Of a stretch of 64,000 nt of DNA, positions 9,387 through 19,022 are shown in pieces (positions within the stretch are counted from its first letter, which is position 1; every line of letters begins with the position of its first letter). Source of the DNA: Vibrio pelagius (GTDB taxonomy: Bacteria; Pseudomonadota; Gammaproteobacteria; Enterobacterales; Vibrionaceae); contig NZ_AP025503.1 in the NCBI RefSeq assembly GCF_024347575.1, forward strand, positions 2,542,001 to 2,606,000, in the 5' to 3' direction. The notes under the pieces are model-generated. The model was given only the letters and a program-made list of their open reading frames with translations, did not search any database and had not been told where the DNA came from. The position numbers and the translations under genes are program-made.

Positions 9387-9452
9387 CACTTATCATAAGT
9401 GATGTTGAAAGCTCAATTCCTGTTATGTATCAAATTAATTTCGGTTTGATAC
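9387..9452. promoter_or_regulatory. Two palindromes in the ubiT / rocS-like divergent region
   Basis: Two dyads lie in the 260-bp divergent space. CACTTATCATAAGTG is a perfect 15-bp palindrome at 9387-9401. GTATCAAA (9427-9434), ten bases, TTTGATAC (9445-9452) is a perfect 8-bp inverted repeat. Neither fits the FNR consensus TTGAT-N4-ATCAA exactly, although the outer TATCAA/TTGATA arms contain inverted FNR-like halves. The rest of the divergent region shows nothing I can name. Confidence 0.45.
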
Positions 9453-9614
9453 TTGGGCTTTAACATCCCCGGAATCGCGGTTATAGTAACTCAGACCTTA
9501 AGGACAGTCGCAAGATCGCTGCTATTTTGACTAAATAGCAAAAATTACATCATTCAGTAATAAACATTCATCGATAATGAATGCTCAAGCTCTTGGAGAA
9601 TTGGTAGTACTTTG

Positions 9615-11654
9615 ATGCCTCCCCAGCAACTACAACATTGGTTTTCACAGCTCACAGCAAATAGCCCTTTCTTTTTTGCTATTCTTGATGCTCAGCATAA
9701 CTATTTTATAGTTAATGAGCGTTACTGTGATATTGCGGGGTTAGACCAATCAGAGTTAACAGGGATGAACGACCGCCAAACCCTTGGTGAACAGTTCTAC
9801 CAACACCTTAAACCATATTACGAACGCGCCTTTAAGGGTGAGTCCATTGAGGCTGAAATTACGCTCAACGAAACCGACCTCGATACCAGCCTTCACTTTA
9901 GCCTAGCACCTCTGTCTAACGGAAAAGACACCGATTACATTGTTTTTCACGCCTTTGATACATCAGAAAATCAAGTACTTGTCCGTTCACTCGAAGAGTC
10001 TGAAGCCAAGTTCCATAAGCTAACCCATTTGTTGCCTGACGGTCTTCTTCTTGTCGAAGATGATTTCATTCTCTCTTCTAACCCAGCGGCTGCTCGCTTA
10101 CTCGGCTTTAACTCTCCATCAGAGCTGCTCGGCGAAGAGCTAGGACGCCTATTCATTGATGAGCAAACCAAAACAGTCTTCAACAATAAGCTGAGCTCTA
10201 TTGTTTCTGAGTCTGGTTTGGTGTGCTTAACTGGCGCGCGCTGTGGGTTTGAACGCAAGGTTCAGTTGCATATTGATTCAACTGCGCTATTGGGCAGTAC
10301 TACCCAATTGGTCTTGATTCAAGATGCGCAAGAAGCACCGAAGACGCTCACTACCAACATGAATGAAGATGCCTACATTGACGGACTGACTAAGTTGTAT
10401 AACCGTGTTGGTTTCACTAAACGATTAGAGCAGTTTATTCATAATGAGACGCCAGCGGTGATGTTGTACTTAGACATTGATAACTTTAAAAATATCAATG
10501 ACTCACTCGGTCATCACATCGGTGATAAGGTGATAAAAGAGGTCGCCTCTCGACTTAAACGCCTGCTGCCAAGACGCGCTGTTGTCGGCCATTTAGGGGG
10601 GGATGAATTTGGTATCATTCTGCCGGAGCCAGAACACAAAAAGACCGTTGAAACTCTAGCCGAAAAGATCATTGCTCTGATCAACCAACCGTTCGATCTT
10701 CACCATTTTAGCAAACGCTTAGCTTGCTCTATCGGCAGCGTCAACTTCCCTCAAGATGGGACCGATGCGCGTATCTTGCTACAAAATGCTGATACCGCAA
10801 TGTATGAAGCCAAAGACCGAGGTCGTAATCGCCTGATTAAGTTCAATGAGCAGATGAACAAAGAGGCTCGTATGCGTCTCTGGCTTGAAATCGAACTTCA
10901 GAAAGCACTGCAGCAAAACGGTCTGGAGGTTTGGTATCAACCTAAGGTCAATGCCCGTGACTTTACCATCAATGGTGCAGAAGCCTTGGTACGTTGGAAG
11001 CACCCCGTCGAAGGCTACATCAGTCCTGCCGCGTTTATCCCTGTGGCTGAGCGTGCTGGCTTGATTGAACAACTAGGCCGAGTGGTGATGCGCGAGGTGT
11101 TTGCAACAGTTAAGCGTTGGAAGATCCAAGGGATCTTACCAGGACGTGTTGCGATCAACCTTTCGCCGGAGCAATTTGGTAATCCTAAACTGATCGACTA
11201 CATGGAAAAGCTGCTGCGAACGACAGAGCTAGACCCAAGCGCCATCACCTTTGAGCTGACCGAAAGTGCGGTGATGAGTGACAGCGAACACACACTTCAA
11301 ATGCTCAACGCCATAAAAAAACTTGGCTTTGCTCTCTCGATTGATGACTTTGGAACAGGTTACTCTTCACTTTCGTATTTGGCTCGCTTCCCTATCGACG
11401 AGTTGAAAATAGACCGTGCCTTTATCACCGACATTGACACTCTACCAAAGCAAGTCACAGTGATAGAGAACATCATCAACCTCGGTAAGTCTCTCAACCT
11501 AACAGTGGTTGCTGAAGGTGTTGAAACTAGCGAGCAAGCGACACTCCTATCAAACCTCAACTGTAGCTCAATTCAGGGCTTCCACTTCTACCGACCTCAG
11601 CCAAAACAGGAAGTTGAAGAGCTGTTTGCCCAGAACCGCCGCCATAAAAATTAA
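9615..11654 (+). CDS. rocS: RocS-like PAS-PAS-GGDEF-EAL protein
   Basis: A cytoplasmic c-di-GMP enzyme of about 679 residues, with no TM helix. Domains: PAS at about 13-120 (SPFFFAILDAQHNYFIVNERYCDIAGL), a second PAS at about 135-235, GGDEF about 255-420 with an intact GGDEF at 328-332, and EAL about 430-670 with EALVRW at 456, DDFGTGYSS and VAEGVET. Both catalytic domains look intact. In V. cholerae the gene next to ubiUV is rocS (VC0653), which controls rugosity, biofilm and motility; the domain layout and position match. A TTG codon directly precedes the ATG and GGTAG lies about nine bases upstream. Confidence 0.88.
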   Translation: MPPQQLQHWFSQLTANSPFFFAILDAQHNYFIVNERYCDIAGLDQSELTGMNDRQTLGEQFYQHLKPYYERAFKGESIEAEITLNETDLDTSLHFSLAPLSNGKDTDYIVFHAFDTSENQVLVRSLEESEAKFHKLTHLLPDGLLLVEDDFILSSNPAAARLLGFNSPSELLGEELGRLFIDEQTKTVFNNKLSSIVSESGLVCLTGARCGFERKVQLHIDSTALLGSTTQLVLIQDAQEAPKTLTTNMNEDAYIDGLTKLYNRVGFTKRLEQFIHNETPAVMLYLDIDNFKNINDSLGHHIGDKVIKEVASRLKRLLPRRAVVGHLGGDEFGIILPEPEHKKTVETLAEKIIALINQPFDLHHFSKRLACSIGSVNFPQDGTDARILLQNADTAMYEAKDRGRNRLIKFNEQMNKEARMRLWLEIELQKALQQNGLEVWYQPKVNARDFTINGAEALVRWKHPVEGYISPAAFIPVAERAGLIEQLGRVVMREVFATVKRWKIQGILPGRVAINLSPEQFGNPKLIDYMEKLLRTTELDPSAITFELTESAVMSDSEHTLQMLNAIKKLGFALSIDDFGTGYSSLSYLARFPIDELKIDRAFITDIDTLPKQVTVIENIINLGKSLNLTVVAEGVETSEQATLLSNLNCSSIQGFHFYRPQPKQEVEELFAQNRRHKN

Positions 11655-11792
11655 CCCACCAATTTTAAGTTTTTCTCTACCTCAAACGGAGTAAAAACAG
11701 ATTTATCAGACTAAACCTGCCTTACATCAATTCTGACGTTCACATTTCTTCATAAAATGCTCGCTTCAAATTTATCTACTGGTAGTGAGCAA

Positions 11793-12806
11793 ATGGAACT
11801 CTTATGCCCAGCAGGAAACTTACCTGCTTTGAAAACAGCCATTGACTGTGGTGCGGATGCTGTCTACATCGGATTCAAAGACGATACCAACGCACGTCAC
11901 TTTGCTGGCTTGAACTTCTCTGGCAAAAAGCTAGATCGTGCCGTTGAATACGTCCACGACCGCAAGAAAAAAATTCATATCGCACTCAACACATTCGCTC
12001 ACCCTAATGGCTTTGAACGCTGGACCAATGCTGTTGACCAAGCCGCTGCGCTAGGTGTGGATGCGCTGATCGTCGCAGATATTGCTGTTCTTGAATACGC
12101 AGCGAATAAATACCCGCATATGGAGTTACATCTATCAGTACAAGCGTCAGCGACCAACGCTGCAGCGATTGATTTCTACCACAAAAACTTCAACGTCAAG
12201 CGAGTGGTACTGCCACGCGTGCTCTCTATTCACCAAGTAAAACAGCTCTCTCGCAATATCTCTTCAGATGTTGACCTCGAAGTGTTTGCCTTCGGTAGTC
12301 TGTGCATCATGGCAGAGGGGCGCTGCTACCTTTCGTCTTACATGACAGGGGAATCCCCAAATACCGTAGGCGCTTGCTCTCCAGCAAAATACGTTCGCTG
12401 GCAAGAGACCGAAACCGGGCTTGAGTCCCGCCTTAATGAAATCTTGATCGATAAGTATGCGCAAGGTGAAAACGCTGGCTACCCGACTCTGTGTAAGGGT
12501 CGCTTTGAAGCTGAAATTGAAGGCGAACGTAAACGTTATCACGCACTGGAAGAGCCAACTAGCCTCAACACCTTATCGATGCTGCCAGAGCTATTTGCCG
12601 CCAACGTAGCGTCAGTCAAAATTGAAGGCCGTCAACGTAGCCCTGCTTACGTAGAACAAGTGACTCGTACTTGGCGTGCTGCCATTGATCGTTACCAAGC
12701 AAACCCAGAAGCTTACCAAGTTGAAGCCGCTTGGAACGCTGCTCTAGCGAACGTATCTGAAGGTACACAAACCACGCTTGGTGCTTACCACCGTAAATGG
12801 CAATAG
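11793..12806 (+). CDS. ubiU: UbiU, anaerobic ubiquinone hydroxylation protein (U32 family)
   Basis: UbiU forms with UbiV an iron-sulfur complex that hydroxylates the ubiquinone ring without oxygen, probably using prephenate as oxygen donor. The sequence MELLCPAGNLPALKTAI and the ending EGTQTTLGAYHRKWQ match E. coli UbiU almost residue for residue. The four cluster-ligand cysteines are present in FGSLCIM, GRCYLS, GACSPAK and PTLCKGR. I start at the ATG at 11793, giving 337 residues; twelve upstream in-frame codons have no homology. ubiV follows after 17 bases. Confidence 0.96.
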   Translation: MELLCPAGNLPALKTAIDCGADAVYIGFKDDTNARHFAGLNFSGKKLDRAVEYVHDRKKKIHIALNTFAHPNGFERWTNAVDQAAALGVDALIVADIAVLEYAANKYPHMELHLSVQASATNAAAIDFYHKNFNVKRVVLPRVLSIHQVKQLSRNISSDVDLEVFAFGSLCIMAEGRCYLSSYMTGESPNTVGACSPAKYVRWQETETGLESRLNEILIDKYAQGENAGYPTLCKGRFEAEIEGERKRYHALEEPTSLNTLSMLPELFAANVASVKIEGRQRSPAYVEQVTRTWRAAIDRYQANPEAYQVEAAWNAALANVSEGTQTTLGAYHRKWQ

Positions 12807-12823
12807 GATTGATGGAGAACACA

Positions 12824-13702
12824 ATGAAATACGCATTAGGCCCACTGCTCTATTTTTGGCCAAAACAAGACGTAGAGAGCTTCTACGAACAAGCTAAGAC
12901 AAGCTCGGCTGACATCATCTACCTTGGTGAAGCGGTCTGTTCGAAACGCCGTGAGATGAAAGCAAAGCACTGGTTGGATATCGCCAAAGAGCTGTCATCG
13001 TCAGGCAAGCAAGTCGTACTATCGACGATGGCGCTGTTGGAAGCACCAAGTGAAGTGAACATCATGAAGAAGTACGTCGACAATGGCGACTTTGCGATTG
13101 AAGCCAATGATGTATCGGCAATCCAGCTGGCAAGTGAAAGTAAGGTTCCATTTGTGGTTGGCCCAGCGGTCAACACCTATAACGCGCACACGCTGAACCT
13201 ATTTCTTAAGCAAGGTATGACTCGTTGGTGTATGCCGGTTGAGTTATCTCGAGAGTGGTTATCAAACGTGATGACTCAATGTGAAGAGCTCAACATTCGC
13301 AACAAGTTTGAAGTGGAAGTTTTCAGCCACGGCTACCTGCCTTTGGCCTACTCTGCACGCTGCTTTACAGCTCGCGCAGAAAACAAAGCGAAGGACGATT
13401 GCGAGACCTGCTGCATTAAGTACCCAACCGGTCTTCAAGTAGAGAGCCAAGAAGGACAATCCGTCTTCAACCTAAACGGTATTCAAACCCAGTCAGGTTA
13501 CTGCTACAACCTGATCAATGATTTGCCAAATATGCATGACTTGGTTGATGTGGTTCGTTTAAGCCCATTGGGCATTGATACCTTCTCTGAGCTCAATAAC
13601 TTTAGAGCCAATGAAAAGGGTGAGAACCCAATTCAGATTGCTGACCGCCAATGTAACGGTTACTGGCATCAGTTAGCGGGTTTAGAAGTCAAAAACATTT
13701 AA
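12824..13702 (+). CDS. ubiV: UbiV, partner of UbiU
   Basis: U32-family partner of UbiU, 292 residues, the same as E. coli UbiV. Cluster cysteines are visible in GEAVCSKRR near residue 39 and in ARCFTARAENKAKDDCETCC near 180-197. The start MKYALGPLLYFW is preceded by GGAG (12814-12817) at good spacing; nine extra in-frame codons upstream are not part of the protein. Its neighbours ubiU (17 bases upstream) and the divergent ubiT complete the anaerobic ubiquinone gene set. Confidence 0.96.
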   Translation: MKYALGPLLYFWPKQDVESFYEQAKTSSADIIYLGEAVCSKRREMKAKHWLDIAKELSSSGKQVVLSTMALLEAPSEVNIMKKYVDNGDFAIEANDVSAIQLASESKVPFVVGPAVNTYNAHTLNLFLKQGMTRWCMPVELSREWLSNVMTQCEELNIRNKFEVEVFSHGYLPLAYSARCFTARAENKAKDDCETCCIKYPTGLQVESQEGQSVFNLNGIQTQSGYCYNLINDLPNMHDLVDVVRLSPLGIDTFSELNNFRANEKGENPIQIADRQCNGYWHQLAGLEVKNI

Positions 13703-13736
13703 GCGCTATTTTCAAAACGAAGCGATTTTCAAAACG

Positions 13737-13769
13737 AAAAAGGTCTAGCACTCACTAGACCTTTTCTTT
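13737..13769. terminator. Bidirectional terminator between ubiV and the MATE gene
   Basis: AAAAAGGTCTAG, loop CACTCA, CTAGACCTTTT: an 11-bp stem flanked by A and T runs, suited to both convergent genes. Confidence 0.9.
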
Positions 13770-13788
13770 ATCGATCATTCTGAATGAA

Positions 13789-15126
13789 CTACGCAGTTGC
13801 TGTCTGCAGCGGCTGCGCATTGAGCTTCTTTACATCTTTCACCAACATCAGAATCACTACCACACTCAACGCGATGTTCGACAGTGGGTAAGCAATCCAG
13901 ATCCCCGGCACACCAAACAGCTTCGGCATAATGTACAAGAACGGCAGTTGAATCAACATATTGCCGACCGTTACAAACATCGCTTTGCTGCCTTTGTTTA
14001 CGGCTTGATAGTAAGCACCTGCGACGACTAAGAAGCCATCCAGTGCCAAGGCGAACATATGCAGTCTAATCCCCAAAACTGTGTATTCGACTAGCTGCGG
14101 ATCTTGTGAGTTAAACACCGATACAAACTCTCTCGGGAAGATGTTCAACAGAACGATAAAGACCATACCCACAGAGACTGAGCTTACCATCGCAATCTTA
14201 AGCAGTTGGCGAATATTGTCGTGACGCTTAGCACCGTGGTTGTAGCTTACGAGTGGTTGCATGCCATTGGCGATCCCCTCTGCTGTGAGGTAGTAAACCG
14301 TCACGATGTAGCCAAGAATCGCATACGCACCAATCATCAGTTGATTACCATATTGTGCAAACAACGCGTTATGTAGCGCCACCATCATTGAGCCATAAGC
14401 GTACATAAAGAAGCTCGACGTACCGATAGCGAAGATCTTTGGAATCACATCAAGCTTGAGTCTCAGTTCACTCCAACGCAGACGCAGGTTCGCTCTGCGT
14501 GAGAAGAAGTAAGCTAAACCTAGTCCTGTTACCACTAGCTGTGCGATTGCCGTTGCTAAAGCGGCACCTGTCAGTTCCCAGTTCAACCATGCGATAAACA
14601 GATAGTCGAGTACGATGTTAATCACGGCACCAACTACCATCAAAATAGTCGCTAAGTTGGGGCTATCGTCATTGCGCAGCAAAAACGGCATTGCTATCGA
14701 GCCCAAGGTAAAGACACTGCCCACAATCAAGATCTGTAGATATTGCAAACCCAGCTCAAAGACGCGCCCTTCCGCACCCTGCCAACGCAAAAAGTCGTCG
14801 GCAAAGAAGAAAAGAACACCCGCGACTAACGGCGTCAACGCCAATAATAGAGTAAGACCAGTGGCGAGGATCTGTTTCGCTCCTTGGGTATCTTTTTCCC
14901 CTTGGCGAATCGATACTAAAGCCCCGGTACCCACACCAACAAGCATGCCTAGACCGAGGATTGAACCTATCACCGGCCAAGCCACGTTGATACCGGCAAG
15001 GCCATCGGCGCCCACAAAACGACCAATGAAAATACCATCAACCACTTGGTATAAACCATTGACCAACATCGCAGCCACGGTTGGGATTGTGTAGCGCCAA
15101 AATTGACGACTGATTGACTGACTCAT
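13789..15126 (-). CDS. MATE-family multidrug efflux transporter
   Basis: A 445-residue inner-membrane protein with about twelve TM helices and the two-fold MATE repeat: FWRYTIPTVAAMLVNGLYQVVDGIFIGRFVGADGLAGINVAWP in the first half and GEGIANGMQPLVSYNHGAK-type sequence (TAEGIANGMQPLVSYNHGA) between the halves. It fits the MepA/DinF-like subgroup of cation/drug antiporters. Substrate cannot be assigned. A MarR-type gene lies 126 bases upstream in the same direction, and a large inverted repeat lies in the gap, so repression by that regulator is likely. Confidence 0.92.
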   Translation of the reverse strand: MSQSISRQFWRYTIPTVAAMLVNGLYQVVDGIFIGRFVGADGLAGINVAWPVIGSILGLGMLVGVGTGALVSIRQGEKDTQGAKQILATGLTLLLALTPLVAGVLFFFADDFLRWQGAEGRVFELGLQYLQILIVGSVFTLGSIAMPFLLRNDDSPNLATILMVVGAVINIVLDYLFIAWLNWELTGAALATAIAQLVVTGLGLAYFFSRRANLRLRWSELRLKLDVIPKIFAIGTSSFFMYAYGSMMVALHNALFAQYGNQLMIGAYAILGYIVTVYYLTAEGIANGMQPLVSYNHGAKRHDNIRQLLKIAMVSSVSVGMVFIVLLNIFPREFVSVFNSQDPQLVEYTVLGIRLHMFALALDGFLVVAGAYYQAVNKGSKAMFVTVGNMLIQLPFLYIMPKLFGVPGIWIAYPLSNIALSVVVILMLVKDVKKLNAQPLQTATA

Positions 15127-15213
15127 CTTCTACTCTTACTTTCTACTGTTATCTCACTATAACCAGTGAGTGATGACGTTTCTGTTGTCCCTGAAACCTA
15201 TGCTCATCCTACT

Positions 15214-15246
15214 GACCATTTAGTTAACTAAGCTAACTAAATGGTC
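15214..15246. promoter_or_regulatory. Large inverted repeat, candidate MarR operator for the MATE gene
   Basis: GACCATTTAGTTA (15214-15226), seven bases, TAACTAAATGGTC (15234-15246): perfect 13-bp arms. It contains the 12-bp palindrome TTAGTTAACTAA. It lies just past the marR stop and about 90 bp before the MATE start. It could also act as a hairpin terminator for marR, but it lacks a strong T run on the minus strand. Confidence 0.6.
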
Positions 15247-15252
15247 AAATTT

Positions 15253-15681
15253 TTACTTGAGGGCCTTATTCAACAATAAGTTCAGCTGCTCTATTTCTTG
15301 CTCGCTTAACTGGCTCTCTAATGTGTTCGCCATAACCTGATAGATCTTACTCTCTTCCTCTAAGCCCGTTTCAGCTTTTGCTGTGAGTACAACTAGCTTC
15401 GAACGTGCATCTTCAGGGCTCGGCAGTCGCTCGACTAACCCTTTTCGCTCTAAGCGCTGCACCATAGTGGTCGCAGAGGGTTTGGTCACTTGCATCTCTT
15501 CTGCAAGATCAGTCAATCGAATCGGCTCTTTCGCCGCCTCAATGACCTTGAGGTAGTCATACTCATTAAAGCTAAGCTGACCAATTGGATCCTCTTTCGA
15601 TTGCGTTCGCCATATTTTCGATGCAAATCGCTCGATCTTTTCTAGGTTCTCATTCAACACAGTTTTTCGAATAATCCACAT
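15253..15681 (-). CDS. MarR-family transcriptional regulator
   Basis: A 142-residue winged helix-turn-helix protein. The recognition region reads IRLTDLAEEMQVTKPSATTMVQRLERKGLVERLPSPEDARSK, with the wing DAR motif typical of MarR. The N- and C-terminal helices form the usual dimer interface. The gene precedes the MATE transporter, and related dyads flank its own start and the MATE promoter, pointing to joint autoregulation and repression. The first ATG at 15681 has no clear SD and is only four bases from an operator-like palindrome, so the message could be nearly leaderless or the true start could be a few codons farther in. Confidence 0.9.
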   Translation of the reverse strand: MWIIRKTVLNENLEKIERFASKIWRTQSKEDPIGQLSFNEYDYLKVIEAAKEPIRLTDLAEEMQVTKPSATTMVQRLERKGLVERLPSPEDARSKLVVLTAKAETGLEEESKIYQVMANTLESQLSEQEIEQLNLLLNKALK

Positions 15682-15685
15682 TTAA

Positions 15686-15698
15686 TTAGCAATGCTAA
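15686..15698. promoter_or_regulatory. Candidate autoregulatory operator at the marR start
   Basis: TTAGC, AAT, GCTAA is a perfect 5-bp dyad directly upstream of the marR ATG. It shares the TTAGC/GCTAA element with the repeat before the MATE gene (15231-15240). Confidence 0.5.
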
Positions 15699-15748
15699 CT
15701 ATTTTAATCCAAGTTGATTAAATTGCAATCAGAAAAAGTGTGCCGCAT

Positions 15749-15777
15749 AAAAAAACCGCTCATCAGAGCGGCTTTAT
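15749..15777 (-). terminator. nlpI terminator
   Basis: Minus strand GCCGCTC, TGAT, GAGCGGT then TTTTTT. Confidence 0.88.
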
Positions 15778-15795
15778 TGAGATCTATTGAAAGGA

Positions 15796-16716
15796 CTAGT
15801 TCTCTTCAGCTTTTGCCTGTTCTAGCTTAGCCTGAGCAAGACGCTCTTCCTTAAGGTCCATAAAGATTCGACCAAGCTCAAGGAAAGAGTAACGGTGCTC
15901 TACATACTCATAGACATTAAATGAAACCGCTAACTTATAAAGAGAGATCGCATTCGCGTAGTCACCACGTAAATGATAACGCTTACCTAAGTAGAAGTAG
16001 GTCTCGGTTAAGCGCTGCGCCAACAGTGTGTTGTCACGAGTGCCACTCAAGATCGCTTTGAATGCCTGCTCTTCTGAAATCTCATCGAGCATAATCGCAA
16101 CCAGTACCCAGCCCCACTGCTCATCACGATCTTGGTAGCGTGACTGCAGATCTTTTAGTGCTTGTTCTGGCGCCAGTTCAGTTTGAACAATGTAAAGCCA
16201 TAGTGCTCGAAATGGATCACTTGGGTCATCATTATAATGCTTAAGCATCTCTTCGTTTGACAACTCGTAGCGCTCGCCATAGTAGAGAGCAATGGCACGG
16301 TTACGCTCTGCGTATGAGTTGCTTGGATCAAGCTCTAATGTTGAGTCGAAAGATTCATAAGCCGCATCAAACTCACCCACTTGGGTAAAGTAAACACCCA
16401 ATAGATTAAAGATGTCAGGTTGTGCCGGATTCAAAGATAAAGACTGATTAAAATCGAGTCGAGCGAGATCACGCAAGCCGACGCTGTCGTAATAGTTGCC
16501 GCGTTCAAATAGCATCTTAGCTCGAACGTCATCACCAAGGTCAGGTCTTTGTAACAGTTGAGATAAACGAGCTATCTGAACTTCTTGCTGCACACTCGGC
16601 TGCAGTGGCACTGCCATAGGTGGGTAGACCCAGCGCTGAGCTGAACTGTCCATTGTCGATGCACAACCTGTTAAAACAAGCAGCAGAGACAGACTCGCGG
16701 TTTGAAACCATTTCAC
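15796..16716 (-). CDS. nlpI: Lipoprotein NlpI
   Basis: Outer-membrane TPR lipoprotein that scaffolds peptidoglycan hydrolase control (in E. coli it adapts the protease Prc to MepS). Here 306 residues. The signal peptide ends in the lipobox LTGC (Cys18). TPR-like repeats follow: AKMLFERGNYYDSVGLRDLARLDFNQSL, PDIFNLLGVYFTQVGEFDAAYESFDSTLELDP and, near the C-terminus, TYFYLGKRYHLRGDYANAISLYKLAV. It is downstream of pnp, as in E. coli, but a terminator lies between them. Confidence 0.95.
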   Translation of the reverse strand: MKWFQTASLSLLLVLTGCASTMDSSAQRWVYPPMAVPLQPSVQQEVQIARLSQLLQRPDLGDDVRAKMLFERGNYYDSVGLRDLARLDFNQSLSLNPAQPDIFNLLGVYFTQVGEFDAAYESFDSTLELDPSNSYAERNRAIALYYGERYELSNEEMLKHYNDDPSDPFRALWLYIVQTELAPEQALKDLQSRYQDRDEQWGWVLVAIMLDEISEEQAFKAILSGTRDNTLLAQRLTETYFYLGKRYHLRGDYANAISLYKLAVSFNVYEYVEHRYSFLELGRIFMDLKEERLAQAKLEQAKAEEN

Positions 16717-16742
16717 AAATACTTACTCCTGTTATGACCGCA

Positions 16743-16772
16743 ATAAAAAAGGGAGCGATATGCTCCCTTTAT
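16743..16772 (-). terminator. pnp terminator
   Basis: Minus strand AAAGGGAGC, ATAT, CGCTCCC then TTTTTT. Confidence 0.88.
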
Positions 16773-16838
16773 AACATGCTTTGTTAATGATGGGTTAGAA
16801 ATCACTAAAAAGCGATAGTTCCATCATTTTACTGAGAA

Positions 16839-18959
16839 TTACTCAGCAGCAGGTGCTTCGCCTTCAGCTGGCGTTTCAACTGCTTCTTTCATGCTTAGAC
16901 GTACACGGCCTTGACGGTCGATTTCAAGAACCTTAACAGGAACTTCTTGACCTTCAGTTAGGTAGTCAGACACTTTCTCAACACGCTTGTCAGCGATTTG
17001 AGAGATGTGTACTAGACCATCTTTACCTGGAAGGATAGTAACGAATGCACCGAAGTCTGCAAGACGCGCAACCTTACCTTGGTAGATGCGGCCAACTTCA
17101 ACTTCTGCTGTGATCTCTTCAATACGGCGGATTGCTTCTTTCGCAGCTGTACCTTCAGTTGCAGCAATCTTAATTGTACCGTCGTCATCGATTTCGATAG
17201 TTGTACCTGTCTCTTCAGTTAGAGCACGGATAACTGCACCACCTTTACCGATAACGTCTTTGATCTTCTCAGCGCTGATCTTCATTGTGTGAATACGCGG
17301 AGCAAACTCAGAGATATCTTCACGAGCACCAGAGATAGCTTCATCCATTACAGAAAGGATGTGCTTACGTGCACCTTGCGCTTGGTTAAGAGCAATTTGC
17401 ATGATCTCTTTAGTGATACCTTCGATCTTGATGTCCATTTGAAGTGCAGTGATACCAGTGTTAGTACCCGCTACTTTAAAGTCCATGTCGCCTAGGTGGT
17501 CTTCATCACCAAGGATGTCAGAAAGAACAACGAAATCGTCGCCTTCTTTAACAAGACCCATTGCGATACCCGCAACAGAAGACTTGATTGGAACACCAGC
17601 ATCCATAAGTGCTAGAGACGTACCACATACAGAAGCCATTGAAGAAGAACCGTTAGATTCTGTGATTTCTGATACTACACGTACTGTGTATGGGAACTCG
17701 TCTACAGATGGCATTACTGCAGCAATACCACGCTTAGCCAGTTTACCGTGGCCGATTTCACGACGCTTAGGAGACCCTACAAAACCAGTCTCACCTACAC
17801 AGTATGGAGGGAAGTTGTAGTGTAGTAGGAAGTGATCTTTACGCTCACCAGTTAGCTCGTCGATGATTTGAGCATCTCGCTGCGTACCCAGAGTCGCAGT
17901 TACTAGAGCCTGAGTTTCACCACGAGTGAACAGTGATGAACCGTGAGTACGTGGAAGAACACCAGTACGTACGTCTAGTGCACGAACCATGTCTTTTTCA
18001 CGACCATCGATACGTGGGTTACCCGCAATGATGCTGCGACGTACCACTGTCTTCTCTAGATCGTGGAAGATAGTGTGAACTTCTTTTAGATTCACTTCTT
18101 CGTTTTCTGAAACTAGTACTTCGTTAACTTCTGCTGCGATCTCATGGATGCGGTCGTAACGAGCCATCTTCTCAGTGATTTGGTAAGCTTCAACAAGCTT
18201 AGCTTCTGCTAGTTCAGCGATCTTGTTTACAAGCGCTGTGTTCTCTTCTGGAGCAACCCAATCCCAAGCAGGAGTCGCAACTTCAGCTTTGAACTCGTTG
18301 ATAGCATTGATAACAACTTGCTGTTGGTCGTGACCGTAAACAACCGCAGATAGCATCTCTTCTTCAGTTAGGTTGTCAGCTTCTGACTCAACCATAAGAA
18401 CAGCGCCTTCAGTACCCGCTACAACTAGGTCTAGCTTAGACGTTTCTAGTTCAGTGTTGCTTGGGTTAAGAACAAGTTGACCGTCGATGTGACCAACACG
18501 TGCTGCACCGATAGGACCGTTGAACGGAATACCAGAGATAGCAAGTGCTGCTGACGTACCAATCATTGTTGGGATGTCTGGTTGAACGTTCGGGTTCACA
18601 GATACTACAGTTGCAATAACTTGTACTTCATTTTTGAATGCATCTGGGAATAGAGGACGAATTGGACGGTCGATTAGACGAGCCGTTAGTGTTTCGCCTT
18701 CAGAAGGACGACCTTCACGCTTGAAGAAGCCACCAGGGATTTTACCAGCAGCGTATGTACGCTCTTGGTAGTTTACTGTTAGTGGGAAGAAGTCTTGACC
18801 TTCTACCGCTTCTTTTTTACCTACTACAGAAACGAATACTGCTGTATCGTCCATAGTTACCATTACTGCAGCCGTAGCTTGACGTGCAATAACACCGGTT
18901 TCTAGAGTTACGGTGTGGTTACCGTACTGAAACGTTTTTACAACTGGTTTTTCAAACAT
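16839..18959 (-). CDS. pnp: Polynucleotide phosphorylase (PNPase)
   Basis: Phosphorolytic 3'-5' exoribonuclease of the RNA degradosome, 706 residues. Two RNase PH domains (about 10-215 and 310-535) are joined by an all-helical domain. A KH domain follows with [21 protein letters not shown] near 560-585, and an S1 domain with [33 protein letters not shown] near 622-655. The first half starts [13 protein letters not shown] as in other Vibrio PNPases. It is downstream of rpsO and has a long structured leader, the target type for RNase III and PNPase autoregulation in E. coli. Confidence 0.98.
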   Translation of the reverse strand: MFEKPVVKTFQYGNHTVTLETGVIARQATAAVMVTMDDTAVFVSVVGKKEAVEGQDFFPLTVNYQERTYAAGKIPGGFFKREGRPSEGETLTARLIDRPIRPLFPDAFKNEVQVIATVVSVNPNVQPDIPTMIGTSAALAISGIPFNGPIGAARVGHIDGQLVLNPSNTELETSKLDLVVAGTEGAVLMVESEADNLTEEEMLSAVVYGHDQQQVVINAINEFKAEVATPAWDWVAPEENTALVNKIAELAEAKLVEAYQITEKMARYDRIHEIAAEVNEVLVSENEEVNLKEVHTIFHDLEKTVVRRSIIAGNPRIDGREKDMVRALDVRTGVLPRTHGSSLFTRGETQALVTATLGTQRDAQIIDELTGERKDHFLLHYNFPPYCVGETGFVGSPKRREIGHGKLAKRGIAAVMPSVDEFPYTVRVVSEITESNGSSSMASVCGTSLALMDAGVPIKSSVAGIAMGLVKEGDDFVVLSDILGDEDHLGDMDFKVAGTNTGITALQMDIKIEGITKEIMQIALNQAQGARKHILSVMDEAISGAREDISEFAPRIHTMKISAEKIKDVIGKGGAVIRALTEETGTTIEIDDDGTIKIAATEGTAAKEAIRRIEEITAEVEVGRIYQGKVARLADFGAFVTILPGKDGLVHISQIADKRVEKVSDYLTEGQEVPVKVLEIDRQGRVRLSMKEAVETPAEGEAPAAE

Positions 18960-19022
18960 TGTATTTCCTTCATCTAAAGATTGCTCTTTAGAATAAGTGA
19001 ATGGGTACTCCGCAATGACTAA

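Noticed and set aside
9397..9614. Classical FNR box for ubiT or rocS
   Set aside because: No TTGAT-N4-ATCAA match in either strand; only the two unassigned dyads.
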